Assembly (NCBI GenBank): GCA_022457065.1
Contig: JAJGBQ010000004.1
Span: forward strand, 1,860,001 to 1,924,000
DNA length: 64,000 bases
Direction: 5' to 3'
Origin: Curvularia sp. ZM96
Taxonomy: Eukaryota > Ascomycota > Dothideomycetes > Pleosporales > Pleosporaceae
How positions within the stretch are numbered: the first letter of the stretch is position 1; each line of letters starts with the position of its first letter. This document shows, in pieces, positions 1 to 10,535 of this stretch. The notes below the pieces were generated by a model. That model made no database searches. It was not told where the DNA came from and worked only from the letters and a program-made list of their open reading frames with translations. The position numbers and the translations under genes are program-made.

Positions 1-1992
1 TTCGCGGCAATGGTGCATGACATCCTCGTACGACATGAGGTCAATGATATCGGTGACTTCGGGATTGTCAGTTCCTAGTATTTCTAGCAGGTCTTCCGCG
101 TATTCAACCAGTACGTCTGTCAAATCCTCGCAATGTGCCAGATTGAACTGTATGGTGTTATCATAAGTTAAGCGTGTGAGAGTATCGAGTCCTAAGCGCG
201 CCTCGCCAGGCAAACCCGACCTGATGCTCATGGTAATGGCTCGGATGTCAATAACCCCCATCTCTGGCAGCATTGGGACATTTGGTTTGTAGTTTGTGAT
301 GGTGTCGATCATGTTCTTGAAGTTGTCAGAGTCGAAATCGAGACCTCCCCAAGTGTCTTGGGTTCGCCAGGCGGGTTGGTAGACTCTTGTGCCGTCATCT
401 TGCTCAATGACGGGTTTCCGCCTCTCAGGTTCCTCAACGGCAGCCAAAGCTGGATCGGCAGCAGCAGCACTTTCTTCCTGTTTCAGTTGTGGAGGCTGCA
501 CCTGGTTGGGTTCCTTGCCCGGAACGGGAGTTCCCTCTAGCTGTCTGCTGAGACTCTTCCGCAGATTGGGATCTGGTTGTGGAGTGGTGCCGTTGACGCT
601 CGGAAGGACTGCATTATTTTGTAGCGGTGTTGATTGTGGTGGATGTACGGCTGGATCGATTTGCTGATGGGGCTGCTGTGTAGGCGGGAGAGACTGCCGT
701 TGCTGGTGCTGGTGCTGTTGTTGCTGTGCTTGCTGGTGCTGTTGTTGCTGCTGTTGTGCTTGTTGCTGTGCTTGCTGCTGTTGCTGTTGGTGCTGCTGCT
801 GCTGTTGCTGCTGTTGTTGTTGTGCTTGCTGTTGCTGCTGCTGTTGCTTCAATGTCTCTTGTGATCTCTGCAGCTGCTGGAGATATTCCTGGTGTCCTGT
901 GATGTTATTTTGTTGTCCAGGCATCGTCGGTCTTGTTGGCGACATCTGCTGGCCCATGGATCCCATTTGGTTCATCTGCCCCATCTGGCCCATTTGTCCC
1001 ATCTGACCCATTTGTCCCTGTGGAGGCATGCCTTTTTGTTGCTGCATTTGCATCTGCTGCTGCTGCTGCTGCTGTCGTTGGACGTAGGCAGTTTCATAGA
1101 GGAGTAGGTTGGCTTCGTAGATTTGACGCAACTCGTTAGGCGCGTTGGGAAACTGTTGTGGGTGTATGTTCATCATTTGTGCGATCCGTGGCCAGCCGTT
1201 TTGTTGGGTAACAAATCGGGAGCCTTTGAAGCGCAAGACGGCAGCGTAGAGGTTTTGGAGGTTGATGACACGGCCAGCGCATTGGGGCTGTGGATTAAAA
1301 GGTCGGTTCTGCTGGGCATATAGTGCAGCCACGTTTTTGAGAAATTGTTGGTATTGGACTTGAGGGTTTTGTGGTTGCCCTTGGCCTTGCATCATATTTG
1401 GTTGCATGCCGGGGTGTTGCATTGGGTTTTGCATTCCACCGGGCATCTGGGCTCCTGGCTGCTGGCCTTGTCGCGCAGCCATGTTGCTTGCAGCAAGATT
1501 TCCCAGCTGCTGCTGCTGTTGCAGGCGCATTGCGTACTGCCTCTGCGCCTCCTGCTGGCGACTCTGGAGATTTTGTGACAGCTGGACGGATTGAACGGGG
1601 AATTGGTTGCCCGAGTTTGCGTTGAAAGCCTGGTTCATGGGTGAAGGTTGGAAGCCCATTGGGGACATCTGAGGCGCATGGGGGTTTTGCGCGGGTGAGG
1701 CCGTCTGCATCCTCTGACCACCCATCTGACCAGGCGCAAAGTGCTGGTTTTGCATGGTTGGCGATGGCGTGTTTGCGAAAGCTTGTTGGTGCTGGAAGCC
1801 GAATTGGGGCTGCTGTGAAGGTGTTTGTGAGCGCGATAGCGAGAGAGCGGCGCCGGTGGAGTCTCGTTTCTGCGGCACAGAGGGCATTGGGTTGTAGGGG
1901 CGCGCGCCGTTCATCTGGGGATTTGCGATGGCGCTGGGGTCGATGAAGCTCGATGTGTCGTACATTGCATTCTGGGGGGATTGGAAGTCCAT
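1..1992 (-). CDS. SWI1: SWI1-like ARID subunit of SWI/SNF chromatin remodeller (3' end beyond window)
   Basis: One uninterrupted frame of 664 codons runs leftward from the ATG at 1992-1990 and leaves the window without a stop, so the C-terminus is missing. Residues about 215-302 form an ARID/BRIGHT DNA-binding domain, including the stretches LYAAVLRFKGSRFVTQQNGW and WPRIAQMMNI. It is preceded by a Q/N/M/P-rich N-terminus. It is followed by five MGQ-type repeats, a polyglutamine block of roughly 50 residues, and then an acidic helical region (FDSDNFKNMIDTI, LTRLTYDNTIQFNLAH) resembling the conserved fungal SWI1 C-terminal part. In yeast, Swi1 is the ARID subunit of SWI/SNF, a nuclear ATP-dependent remodeller. 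No intron is needed in the visible part. The ARID plus Q-rich layout supports SWI1 over other ARID proteins. Confidence 0.88.
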   Translation of the reverse strand, partial: MDFQSPQNAMYDTSSFIDPSAIANPQMNGARPYNPMPSVPQKRDSTGAALSLSRSQTPSQQPQFGFQHQQAFANTPSPTMQNQHFAPGQMGGQRMQTASPAQNPHAPQMSPMGFQPSPMNQAFNANSGNQFPVQSVQLSQNLQSRQQEAQRQYAMRLQQQQQLGNLAASNMAARQGQQPGAQMPGGMQNPMQHPGMQPNMMQGQGQPQNPQVQYQQFLKNVAALYAQQNRPFNPQPQCAGRVINLQNLYAAVLRFKGSRFVTQQNGWPRIAQMMNIHPQQFPNAPNELRQIYEANLLLYETAYVQRQQQQQQQMQMQQQKGMPPQGQMGQMGQMGQMGQMNQMGSMGQQMSPTRPTMPGQQNNITGHQEYLQQLQRSQETLKQQQQQQQAQQQQQQQQQQHQQQQQQAQQQAQQQQQQHQQAQQQQHQHQQRQSLPPTQQPHQQIDPAVHPPQSTPLQNNAVLPSVNGTTPQPDPNLRKSLSRQLEGTPVPGKEPNQVQPPQLKQEESAAAADPALAAVEEPERRKPVIEQDDGTRVYQPAWRTQDTWGGLDFDSDNFKNMIDTITNYKPNVPMLPEMGVIDIRAITMSIRSGLPGEARLGLDTLTRLTYDNTIQFNLAHCEDLTDVLVEYAEDLLEILGTDNPEVTDIIDLMSYEDVMHHCRE
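700..849 (-). repeat. polyglutamine-coding CAG/CAA tract inside SWI1
   Basis: On the minus strand this is an almost pure run of CAG and CAA codons interrupted by a few GCA/GCG (Ala) and CAC/CAT (His) codons. It encodes blocks such as QQQQQQQAQQQ. The reading frame stays open and codon choice is mixed, so it is a protein-level tract as well as a slippage-prone microsatellite. Confidence 0.9.
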
Positions 1993-3530
1993 GGTGGTGC
2001 GCGACTACCGCGAACGGGAGTGGGCGGCGGCGGAAACGAGTGAAAGGCGCGTATGGGGTGCGACAAACGTCGAGGGAGTGTGGGTGGGCGCACGCGAGGG
2101 AGATTGGGATGCACCTGGCAAGCAAGCCGTCAGCAAGCAAGTTGATGGTAAGATGGACGACGCGCCTGTGCTAACAACAGGCGTTGAGACGACAGCCCAG
2201 CCGGGGCAGGCACGCAGCCGAGCAGGTGGCGTGGGGAGGAGCAAACGCACGGAGAGGCAATGGAAAAGCGACACTAGGATGAAGCTTTCATCAGGGGAGG
2301 GCGGAAATGGGGGGCTCCAGGTGCGGTCGAGATGTTCACGTAGCGCAGACGCGCTTTGCGGACTGCGGTGCTGAGGAGTGGACGTGGAGCGAGAAGGGCG
2401 CTGTTGCCAAGCCCAGCCCTCTAGCCTCATCGAGCATGGCAGGCCGGGCAGCGCTCGACGGCGACGACGGAGCAGAGACAGAGCAGACACAGAGCAAGAC
2501 GCCCGAAAAAGCCGCGCAGAACAGCCCGGCAGCCACGTCCTGTCGCTCCCGGAGCCAGCAGCACGACGCGTTTGCGCGTCGCGACGACGACAGGCCAGTC
2601 GAGTGCCTGCGTCCCGGCAGCGAGCAAGCCTAGGCCTAACTCAATTGGAATTCTCCGCGTCTTTTGGCCGTCGTGACACGGAAACACCTTTCTCTCCACT
2701 TATTACATCACTTTGTTCCTGCACTTGCACCGCTGGCCCTGTTCTTGCACCGCTGGGCGTCGAGAGTGGGCCAGCCCGACCGTCTGACCCAAGATCCGGC
2801 GCCACGCCTCGTCTCTTTGGCTGCCTTGTATGTCCTTGCTTGCACATGGTGTTTGGCCCGGCCGGCAGCTGGACACCGCATTTCCCACGGTCCCAATTCT
2901 CGAATTCCCATCTGGCCCACGTTGAATGCTCCGGCTGATCCCCCTCGTCACATGCCGGCTGCCAATCTTTCTGGGGGGCTTGGGGGGCTCATCTCGGAAG
3001 CGCGCGCCGCCCGAGCACGATACGTGCTTGACCATGGGCTTTGTCTAGTACAAGAGAGGGCCACACCGCAATTCCCTGGTCGCTCCCCCACTCCGTGGGC
3101 TGCTTGGGTGCTTTGAGAAGTCGACAAGGGTCCACGACCATTCGTCTACAGTAGCATGCCTGATACGCCCCGAGTCTGCGGGTGTGCCACTCCTGAGCTG
3201 TCATGTATCGTGACTACACAGTCTGCAGGCTCTGGCTGCGTCATGCAGCGCGTAGCCCGAGTTATCGCAGAGTTGCTTTTTGCCTCCCCTTGCCATGTGT
3301 GTTGTCTGTAGCAACTGAGTGCCGTGAGATGATCCCCCCTCACGTGACGTCGGCGGTATCGCCTCTATCCCCCGACCACTCGCGCCTTCCATGAGCTTCA
3401 TCAACATTGCGACAGACAAGCACCGCCTCACCCATACCCCAACACGTAAATCAACAGTTATCACAGTCCGCCACTCCTAACCCGTTCACCCAGCCCCTAA
3501 ATACACCGAGACTACAGAGAAACCATTACT
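1993..3530. other. divergent intergenic region, SWI1 / RPT3
   Basis: About 1.5 kb separate the start codons of SWI1 (leftward) and RPT3 (rightward), so it should hold both promoters and leaders. Short open frames occur on both strands, but they are GC-rich, lack recognisable domains and overlap one another, so I treat them as non-coding. The last 150 bases before RPT3 are C/A-rich, typical of a fungal 5' leader. The only motif I single out is the CACGTG/TGACGTC composite listed separately. Confidence 0.6.
3341..3351. promoter_or_regulatory. overlapping CACGTG box and CRE-like TGACGTC
   Basis: The sequence CACGTGACGTC combines a palindromic E-box (bHLH-type site) with a TGACGTC half (bZIP/CRE-type site) sharing two bases. 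It lies 180 bp upstream of the RPT3 start codon. The motif is read directly; a role in RPT3 or SWI1 expression is inference only. Confidence 0.35.
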
Positions 3531-4896
3531 ATGGCTGACGCCGCCGTCGAGAACCCGGCCAACACAGTCCCGCCGCACAAGAAGCAGCTCCCGTCATCGA
3601 TACCAAACTTCGATGCCCTCGAGGGCTTCTCAACCGAAGGAAATGACGACTACTCCACCTTCAAGAAGCTGCAACGTCAATTAGAGTGCGTGGCGTGTGC
3701 TTCGTGTCTGATCGACAAGTGGCTAACCGTCGCAGATACATCCACCTCCAGGAAGAGTACATCAAAGATGAGCAGCGGAGTTTGAAGCGCGAACTGGTGA
3801 GGGCACAAGAGGAGATCAAGCGTATCCAGAGTGTGCCACTGGTGATAGGGCAGTTCATGGAGGCGATTGACCAGAAGTAAGCCCTCCGCACATGCAGCGC
3901 TTGCGTCACGAGGCTAATATGCACAGCACCGGCATCGTACAATCATCAACTGGCTCCAACTACGTCGTCCGTATCCTCTCCACTCTCGACCGCGAACTAC
4001 TCAAGCCATCCTCGTCCGTGGCCCTCCACCGCCACTCGAATGCCCTCGTTGACATCCTGCCTCCCGAGGCCGATTCCTCCATTGCCATGCTGGGTCAGGA
4101 TGAGAAGCCAGACATCACATACGCCGACGTTGGAGGTTTGGATATGCAGAAGCAGGAAATCCGGGAAGCCGTCGAGCTGCCCCTTACACACTTTGATCTG
4201 TACAAGCAGATCGGTATCGATCCACCCCGTGGTGTTCTGCTTTACGGTCCCCCAGGTACCGGAAAGACCATGTTGGTCAAAGCTGTCGCGAACAGCACAA
4301 CCGCGTCGTTTATTCGTGTAGTGGGTTCTGAGTTTGTGCAAAAGTACCTCGGTGAGGGCCCACGTATGGTCCGCGATGTGTTCCGAATGGCGCGAGAGAA
4401 CTCTCCTTCGATCATCTTTATCGACGAGATTGACGCCATCGCTACCAAGCGTTTCGACGCGCAGACGGGTGCGGATCGAGAGGTCCAGCGTATTCTTCTC
4501 GAACTGCTCAACCAAATGGACGGTTTCGACCAGACGTCCAACGTCAAGGTCATCATGGCCACGAACCGTGCCGATACTCTGGATCCCGCGCTTCTTCGAC
4601 CCGGTCGTCTTGACAGGAAGATTGAATTCCCCTCGCTGCGAGATCGCCGCGAGCGCCGCCTCATCTTCTCCACCATTGCTGGCAAGATGAGTTTGTCGCC
4701 CGAGGTAGATCTCGACAGCTTGATTGTGCGCAACGACCCGCTTTCTGGCGCTATTATTGCTGCCATCATGCAAGAGGCGGGTCTGAGAGCTGTGCGTAAG
4801 AACAGGTACAACATCATCCAGAGCGATCTCGAGGAGGCGTACACGAGTCAGGTCAAGGGTGCGACGGAGGCAGACAAGTTTGATTTCTACAAGTAA
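3531..4896 (+). CDS. RPT3: 26S proteasome regulatory particle AAA-ATPase RPT3
   Basis: Exons 3531-3685, 3736-3876 and 3927-4896 (introns 50 bp each, GTGCGT and GTAAGC donors) give a 421-residue protein, the normal length for RPT3 (Rpt3/PSMC4). Order: N-terminal coiled coil (about 45-85, rich in QLEYIHLQEEYIKDEQ), OB-fold linker (GIVQSSTGSNYVVRIL), then the AAA module. The module has Walker A GPPGTGKT near residue 206, Walker B IIFIDEID near 262, the arginine-finger segment LLRPGRLDRKIEFP, and a C-terminal tail ending in DFYK. The hexameric RPT ring unfolds ubiquitinated substrates and opens the 20S gate. The last three residues (FYK) fit the HbYX-type tail known in Rpt3. Recognition as RPT3 rather than another RPT rests on the N-terminus and tail. 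Confidence 0.95.
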
Positions 4897-6015
4897 GCGA
4901 ATCCCAAGTTAGGAAAGAGCGTGCGCGAGGAGGGAGCATACAAGTGGCAGTTATTGTACACTATGATAGATAGACCCAAGCTTTTGTGGCTTCGAATCTT
5001 CTGAATAATGCAAAGAGACACGAATATGTAATTCCCGTTGTTTTTGTCTACTGTGAACATTGTGGTTGTCGACCCGAAGAGGCGGGAACATGTTTTGAAT
5101 GATATATGCATTGGAAATTCGCTTTGCCATCTATCTACCAGATAATGCTTCGCTACCACTACAGCACGTAACCCCCTACTTCCATCAGTCTGTCTGCTTT
5201 TCGCAGCGCTGCCCACCTCCCTTCTTTCTTGCCGACTATTACACTGCCCTCCCTGTACCCATTGATCGCTCGCTTGCTCGCAAACACATCCACACACTCC
5301 GGCACACATCCTACAGAGAAGACGGAGGAAACCCGGTAGTAGTATCCACCCAGCATTACTATTTCTCTTGTGACCAAACTCGATCCACAAGGCGACACGC
5401 ATACACACACGGCACGGAACTCATACAATGAGTCCGACCGAGTGGTTTCCAAACAATCCAAGCGGAAAAAGAGAAACAAGAACAAAAGAAAGAGGCAGGG
5501 AGAGGACAAGTTAAAATAAAATAAAAAGAGCCATCTAGTGGCCCCTCTTTACAACCCCCTATCCTCTCCCCCACGCGATGAAAGAGCATCCCGTTTCCCA
5601 AAACCCCCCTCCATGCCATGATCCAACAGTTTGTGATAAAGACGAACAAAGGAAAAGCAGAAGACACAAGGAAAAAAAAGATGATTGATTTAAAAAGACC
5701 AAAAGTTTCCCGCGCCCCTAATGCTAAAACAAGTATATGTAGTGGTAGTAGTGGTTGTGATGATTGCTTGGGGAGGGGAAGCTACTCATGGTATCATGCA
5801 TTCGCGACGCAAGAGGGCGACAGATATATATATCGAGGTGTTGAAAACGGAGGAGAGCTGTGTTAGGAAAAAAATGTCTGGTCCTTAAAGACCAGTAGTC
5901 AAGTGGGGATATGCAAACAAGAAAAACTAAGTTTTCTGTAAGTTCGAATGGGGGTGTTTAACAAAAGGAAAAGAAACATGGTTTACATTCGGCAGGGAAC
6001 ATGTATCCGACAGCT
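4897..6015. other. convergent intergenic region, RPT3 / MSS4
   Basis: This is the 3' flank of both neighbours. It is A/T-skewed with runs such as AAAATAAAATAAAAAG (5514-5530) and poly-A stretches suited to 3'-UTRs and polyadenylation. A short inverted repeat CTGGTC-CTTAAA-GACCAG (5878-5895) could form a small hairpin in the MSS4 3' region. No coding pattern is convincing on either strand. Confidence 0.6.
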
Positions 6016-8935
6016 CTAGTTGACACGAATCGTCGTCTCAAGAGGCGTTCGCGGCAGGTCCTTGTCAAGTGACGATCTGGGAATGCCTCTGCTCTTGTCT
6101 TCCTTGGGAGGGGTAGGAGGGCCGGAGTGCCTGTTAGACATGTAGTCCTCCTTCGGCGGTGTAGGAGGACGCCCAGACTCCTTTGGTGGTGTCGGTGGCG
6201 CCCTTCCGAGCGACTGGTCCCTTTCTCTTGACTTTGATCGAGCCCTTGATTGGAGTTGTGGCGGACCAAGATGGGGTGCGCCGGTAGGCTGTGATGGTAC
6301 CGACGACCTGTCACCAGGCTCATTCGCGGTAGCGACGTTGCCTGTTGCGCTTCGGTTGCTATGTCCGCCAACGCTGGAAGACTCGCCAGCTTCTTCAACC
6401 ACAGGAAGCGTAGTGCCTATCTCTCCCCTCTCTGCTGATGGGCTGCGTACTGCTCTCATGTGGAAATTAGGCACATCTTCTTCCGTATGACCGTGTTTTC
6501 TTGAACGATCAGCCTGATGCTCTGCCTTCTCAATGACACGCTCCGTTGACAACCGCTGGTTGGAGGTAGCGTTGACACCCTCAAGCGAGAGATCGTTGAG
6601 TTGGTTCGTCATTTGTTCCTGCTTCTCGCGCTCAGCTGCTTCCTTAGTCTTGGTAACAGCGCTGATAAACTTGACGAAGCGATCGCCGTATCGTTCTGGA
6701 GGAATGGCAGAGATCTGCGACTCGGTGTTGGCAATGCCCTTGAAGAAGTGCTCCATGCGCTTGATGAATGAGTACTAGTGGAGAATTAGCCAACGTTAAT
6801 CCAAGGATACAATCACAGCCAACTTACATGAGTCAGACAATCAATGATACCAAGGTAGTAGATCTCTTCTCCAGGCGCGTTGTCCTCGTGTGTAGCTCGG
6901 AAACCACCATCGTCGGAGTAGAAGTAAAAGTCCCGGTTAGGGTCTTCTAGCTCATCGGGCATCTTGCTCGAGGTTTGGCCCATGGGTACCGGCTTCTGTG
7001 TCTTGACCATCTGCCTGAGTTCGCGTGCCTTTCGCGCGTTTTCTAGCTTGGATGGCGTGCGCATGAGCTGGTTCGGTGGTTGATCTGAAGCCTCCTCGCC
7101 ACCGGGCGAAAAGACCTTGAGTGTCTTGTCTCGCAAGTTTTCTTCATTACCCTTTTCCAGATCGTGGATGCCAATGAGAAGCGAGTAGTCCATGATGTGC
7201 AGACGCTGCAAAAGCTTCACGTCTTTCTGCATCTGCTCAATGAACATCTTCTTCTTGATCGGCCCTAGCTCAAGGTGCTGGTCTCTACGCAACCAGTTCA
7301 AGTCCTTGAGCGTTGCACGGGGATTGGTCGCCAGATTTTCTTCCTTGAAATCTCGGCCAATTGTCGAACCCTTCAAATCAAATGTGCGGTGAATATCTCT
7401 ATGCGGGGGAAATAGGTTGTTCATGACGACGAAATGGATCTTGCGTCCATAGGGTATCTTAACGCGGTGGAGGCCGTAAAACTGGGAAAGAAGCGTGTTT
7501 GGGTTTTCTTGTACGTGGTTGTAGTAATCCTTCAGTATCTTGCGAAGGAACTTGTGTTCGGCGTGATGAATAGTTTTGATGATGTACTTGTAATCTCTGG
7601 AGAAATAAAAGAAGCTGCCACTCTTTCCGGGGGAGCCGAGCTCGGAAAGGATGTACTTGCTGGTTAGCGATACAAGGTAGTCGGCAGGGTCAAGCTTGAA
7701 AATGGTGCGAAGGTGACGGAAGACCCATGGCGCATAATCCTTGAATTTGAAGTCGTACTTTGCGGAAGGTGTGAGCTCGTTACCGGTTCTGTCAAGGGGG
7801 TCAGTAGTTTGTCACGGGCTAAAGAGAGCAGGCTGGCAACGTACATGTCAAACGAGAACTTGTGCTTCGCATCGAAGTCGGCATCGGTAAGTTCTCGGTC
7901 CATCTTGGCGTTTGTTCTCGAGACGGTGAAGCGGATACCTGTCAACATGTTGTAGGCTGTGACCCAATTCACGTGGTTCTGGTCCACCTTTGTTCCTACT
8001 ACGACGCGATCTTCGTCCTCATCCTCCTTGCGCTTCCTCTTGCTAGCTCGCTTCTGGCGAATATGTTCAGCCCAGCGCGCGGCTTCATCGTCCTGAGGTA
8101 CGTCTTCGGGGGGCATGTCTGAGTTGATGGACCGTGTGTTTCTGCGCACGAGCGACATGGATCCTCTACGCCGGTGGGGTGTGCTGGGCGAGAAGCGACC
8201 GCTTGCGCTGACAACGTCGTCCGTGTTGTTTTGGGTTTCGCGGGGGCGTTGTGATTGCGGCTTGGGCACCTCGAGCGTGTGACGCTGTTGCAAGCGGTAG
8301 GGATGCTGTGAAGGGCCGGGGGCGTTGTGGTTGAAGGTGGGTGGGGAGGAGACGCGATGGGCTTGGTTCGTTGGGACCTGGAGGTTGGGCGTGCCGTCGT
8401 CGGCCTGAGACTGCGGCGATGACGAAGTAGGAATGTTGGAGACTGCGCCTACGTGCGGGACGTGAAAGTCCTTGCTGGCCTCCCTTGTGCCATCTAGAGC
8501 GTCGATTTGGCCCATTTCGACATGGGTGGTGCTACCGCACAATCGATCCTTGGTCTTTGTGCTGTGTACCGACGCGAAGTAGCCGTCGTCTCTGCTCGGC
8601 CGCTCGCTCGACCATCGCTGTGTGTCGGGCGACTTGTTGGTGCTGTCGGCATCCAAGTCATTCCGGTTCCGGGTAGAACGGCCGTCTTCCTGTGACAAGC
8701 GCTTGTCGATGCTCTCGGGCTTGGTCGGCCGTCCATTTGGTAGCGACTGCATCGTGTGCAGGCCATTGGCGAGCTTCCCGTTCATGGCCTGGGGGTTTCC
8801 ATTGGTGAGGGTGTCGCGGTTGTCGGTGGCTGGTGATGTCGACGAGGTGGTTTGTGCATGGGCAAAGGAAGAACGGCCGTTGGAGTCGGAGGCATACGCG
8901 GGCATCATCTGCGACTCATGGATGGTCACGCTCAT
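6016..8935 (-). CDS. MSS4: phosphatidylinositol-4-phosphate 5-kinase (MSS4/its3 type)
   Basis: Exons 8935-7845, 7788-6828 and 6774-6016 give 936 residues. The ATG at 8935 is the first in frame; the open frame extends further upstream, but only with a TTG. The N-terminal third (1-290) is Ser/Thr/Pro-rich and probably disordered. A basic segment KRASKRKRKEDEDED near 310 precedes the lipid-kinase domain (about 345-720). That domain carries ELTPSAKYDFKFKDYAPWVF, the nucleotide-binding MNNLFPP and FDLKGSTIGR, the catalytic MDYSLLIGIHD near 560, and YYLGIIDCLTHYSFIKR. The C-terminus has three tandem PPTPPKE motifs, possible SH3 or kinase docking sites. The enzyme makes PI(4,5)P2 at the plasma membrane for actin and endocytosis control. 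Both introns have strong donors (GTACGT, GTAAGT). Confidence 0.93.
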
Positions 8936-10064
8936 CAAAGAGGCAGGCTTGGCCGAGCGCTGCGTCGGAGAGGTTGATGGAGCGTGAGAAGCCAGTGTGT
9001 ATGCTGTGGTTGGGCGCCCGTCTTGGGGGTGGAACTGCGTAGCGTGGCGCAGGCGGTGCGAAGAGCAGGCACCGTGCCGGAGCAGAGCAGAACAGTCCAA
9101 GGGGGGACGAGACAATGGCAAGCTCTGTTTGCGCTCTCGTGGCGGCGGATGTCGAGGGCAGAGGGGATGGGGGTCGGCAAGAATGGGCGAGTGTGGTGAG
9201 ATGCAGTGCTGGTCCAGGAGTCGAAGCCGGCGGGAGTGAAGTGCTGCTCGAAGAGTTGGCAGCTCTGCGCTGCGGCCGTCAGCGCTCGCTCGCTATGACC
9301 CGACTTCCGTCTTGCGCTAGGCTTGGCGCCTGGACAGTGCCTGATTACACCCGCCGCCGGCCAGCCCCAAGCTGCCCTACCCTGGCCTCATCTGGCGGTG
9401 CAAATCTGCTCTGACGCAGCACCTGGCCCCCGTCCAATTGCACTGTGCTGGCGCTTCGCTGCTCGACTTTTTGCCAGTGTTGCGGACTGCATGTCAGCGC
9501 ATACGCGCTGCGAGGCCCGTCGTACGGGGAGATTGCGCGTCTGAATTAAGAACAGGCGGCGCCCTCCAGCCACACCAATAGTCCCAGCCGTCCGGGTGCG
9601 GCGTCATTCTGTGGCTCTCGCACGGGCAGCCTATTTGTGAACGCCCTCAGCACACACATACGGTCAGGAGAGACTGGCCGGTGTTCGGCTTGGTTGGAGA
9701 CTGACTGTCTCTTGTCCACGTTGCTTTGCATCCGTTGATCCGTCCTTGCCGATGTCTGTCTGTCCTGCACGCGTCCCATCATCGGCCTGCTGCAAGACCC
9801 TCGCCCTGCCTGCGCCGCATTTTTGGCGCCTCGTCGGCAGTAGCTAGTCGCTTGTTCAGCCCCACGCCCCCAATCTCCAGGGTAACGCCCATAATAGCTG
9901 GGCTTTCGTCCGGCCCTGCGTCCCTCGGGTTGCAAATAGAGTGTCCTTTCACCATCCCCTCTTGCCTGTCTGTGATCGCCGCCGCCTTGTGCGATGCTGC
10001 GACGCAGCCAAGTCATAGTGGACCATCGAGGCCGAGAAAGGGGGTGTCAGTGGGCGCACAACAT

Positions 10065-10125
10065 CACGTGCACGCGCACGTGTAACCCCCACTGCCCTTC
10101 ATGCGTCAGGGTCCATCTCCACGTG
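10065..10125. promoter_or_regulatory. cluster of three CACGTG boxes
   Basis: CACGTG occurs at 10065-10070, 10077-10082 and 10120-10125. The first two are separated by CACGCG, giving a near-palindromic 18-bp block. Such boxes are bHLH targets in fungi (Cbf1/SREBP/Pho4-like). It sits about 1.1 kb upstream of MSS4 and 0.4 kb downstream of the next gene, so the target is uncertain. Confidence 0.35.
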
Positions 10126-10328
10126 TCCATGGGCCTGTGTCAGTATGGCCCACGTACTACAAGCCTCGCAATCTCTGGCCTCTTAGTGTACTAGTCCTTA
10201 TCACCTATCGCTACCTACACACCCAAGTTAAGAAACCGTTGGCTAGCACCAAGAAATGATTACACAGTCGAAACAACCACTCGTCGTTTTATACCATGCT
10301 CGGGACGCCTGACAACCTAGTGCCATTC

Positions 10329-10345
10329 CTCTCTCTCTCTCTCTC
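10329..10345 (+). repeat. (CT)n microsatellite
   Basis: About eight and a half CT units in the spacer 3' of the metallo-beta-lactamase-fold gene. Simple-sequence repeat, no further function visible. Confidence 0.85.
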
Positions 10346-10535
10346 ACCACAACTTACGCCAACCTTCCTCATCCCCAGGAGCGCCAAGCCCATGCACAAC
10401 ACGGGCGTCGTCTCGGCCATTCTTCACCCGAGTCGAGGTGGAGGTGGCTGATGAGTGGGTTCTGCTGGTCCATGGCCATCTAGGGGTGCCATTTCCAACG
10501 CCACAACAACTGTCGTCTGGGACATGCAACATGCC

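Larger units (their letters stand above)
8936..10535. other. gene-free spacer upstream of MSS4
   Basis: 1.6 kb between the MSS4 start and the 3' end of the metallo-beta-lactamase-fold gene, so it mainly holds the MSS4 promoter and leader. It contains a cluster of CACGTG boxes (10065-10125) and a CT microsatellite (10329-10345). Open frames here (for example minus-strand 9546-10016) are R/Q/G-rich with no family resemblance, and I reject them. Confidence 0.55.

Noticed and set aside
700..849. Tandem repeat read as a CRISPR-like or non-coding satellite
   Set aside because: Units are 3 bp codons in an open frame inside SWI1, with no spacers.
8936..9121. N-terminal extension of MSS4 beginning at 9121
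   Set aside because: The extension starts with TTG, not ATG, and has a low-complexity composition unlike the family. The ATG at 8935 is the first usable start.
9546..10016. 156-codon minus-strand frame in the MSS4 upstream spacer
   Set aside because: Arg/Gly/Gln-rich, no domain, no intron or neighbour support; consistent with GC-rich chance frames.
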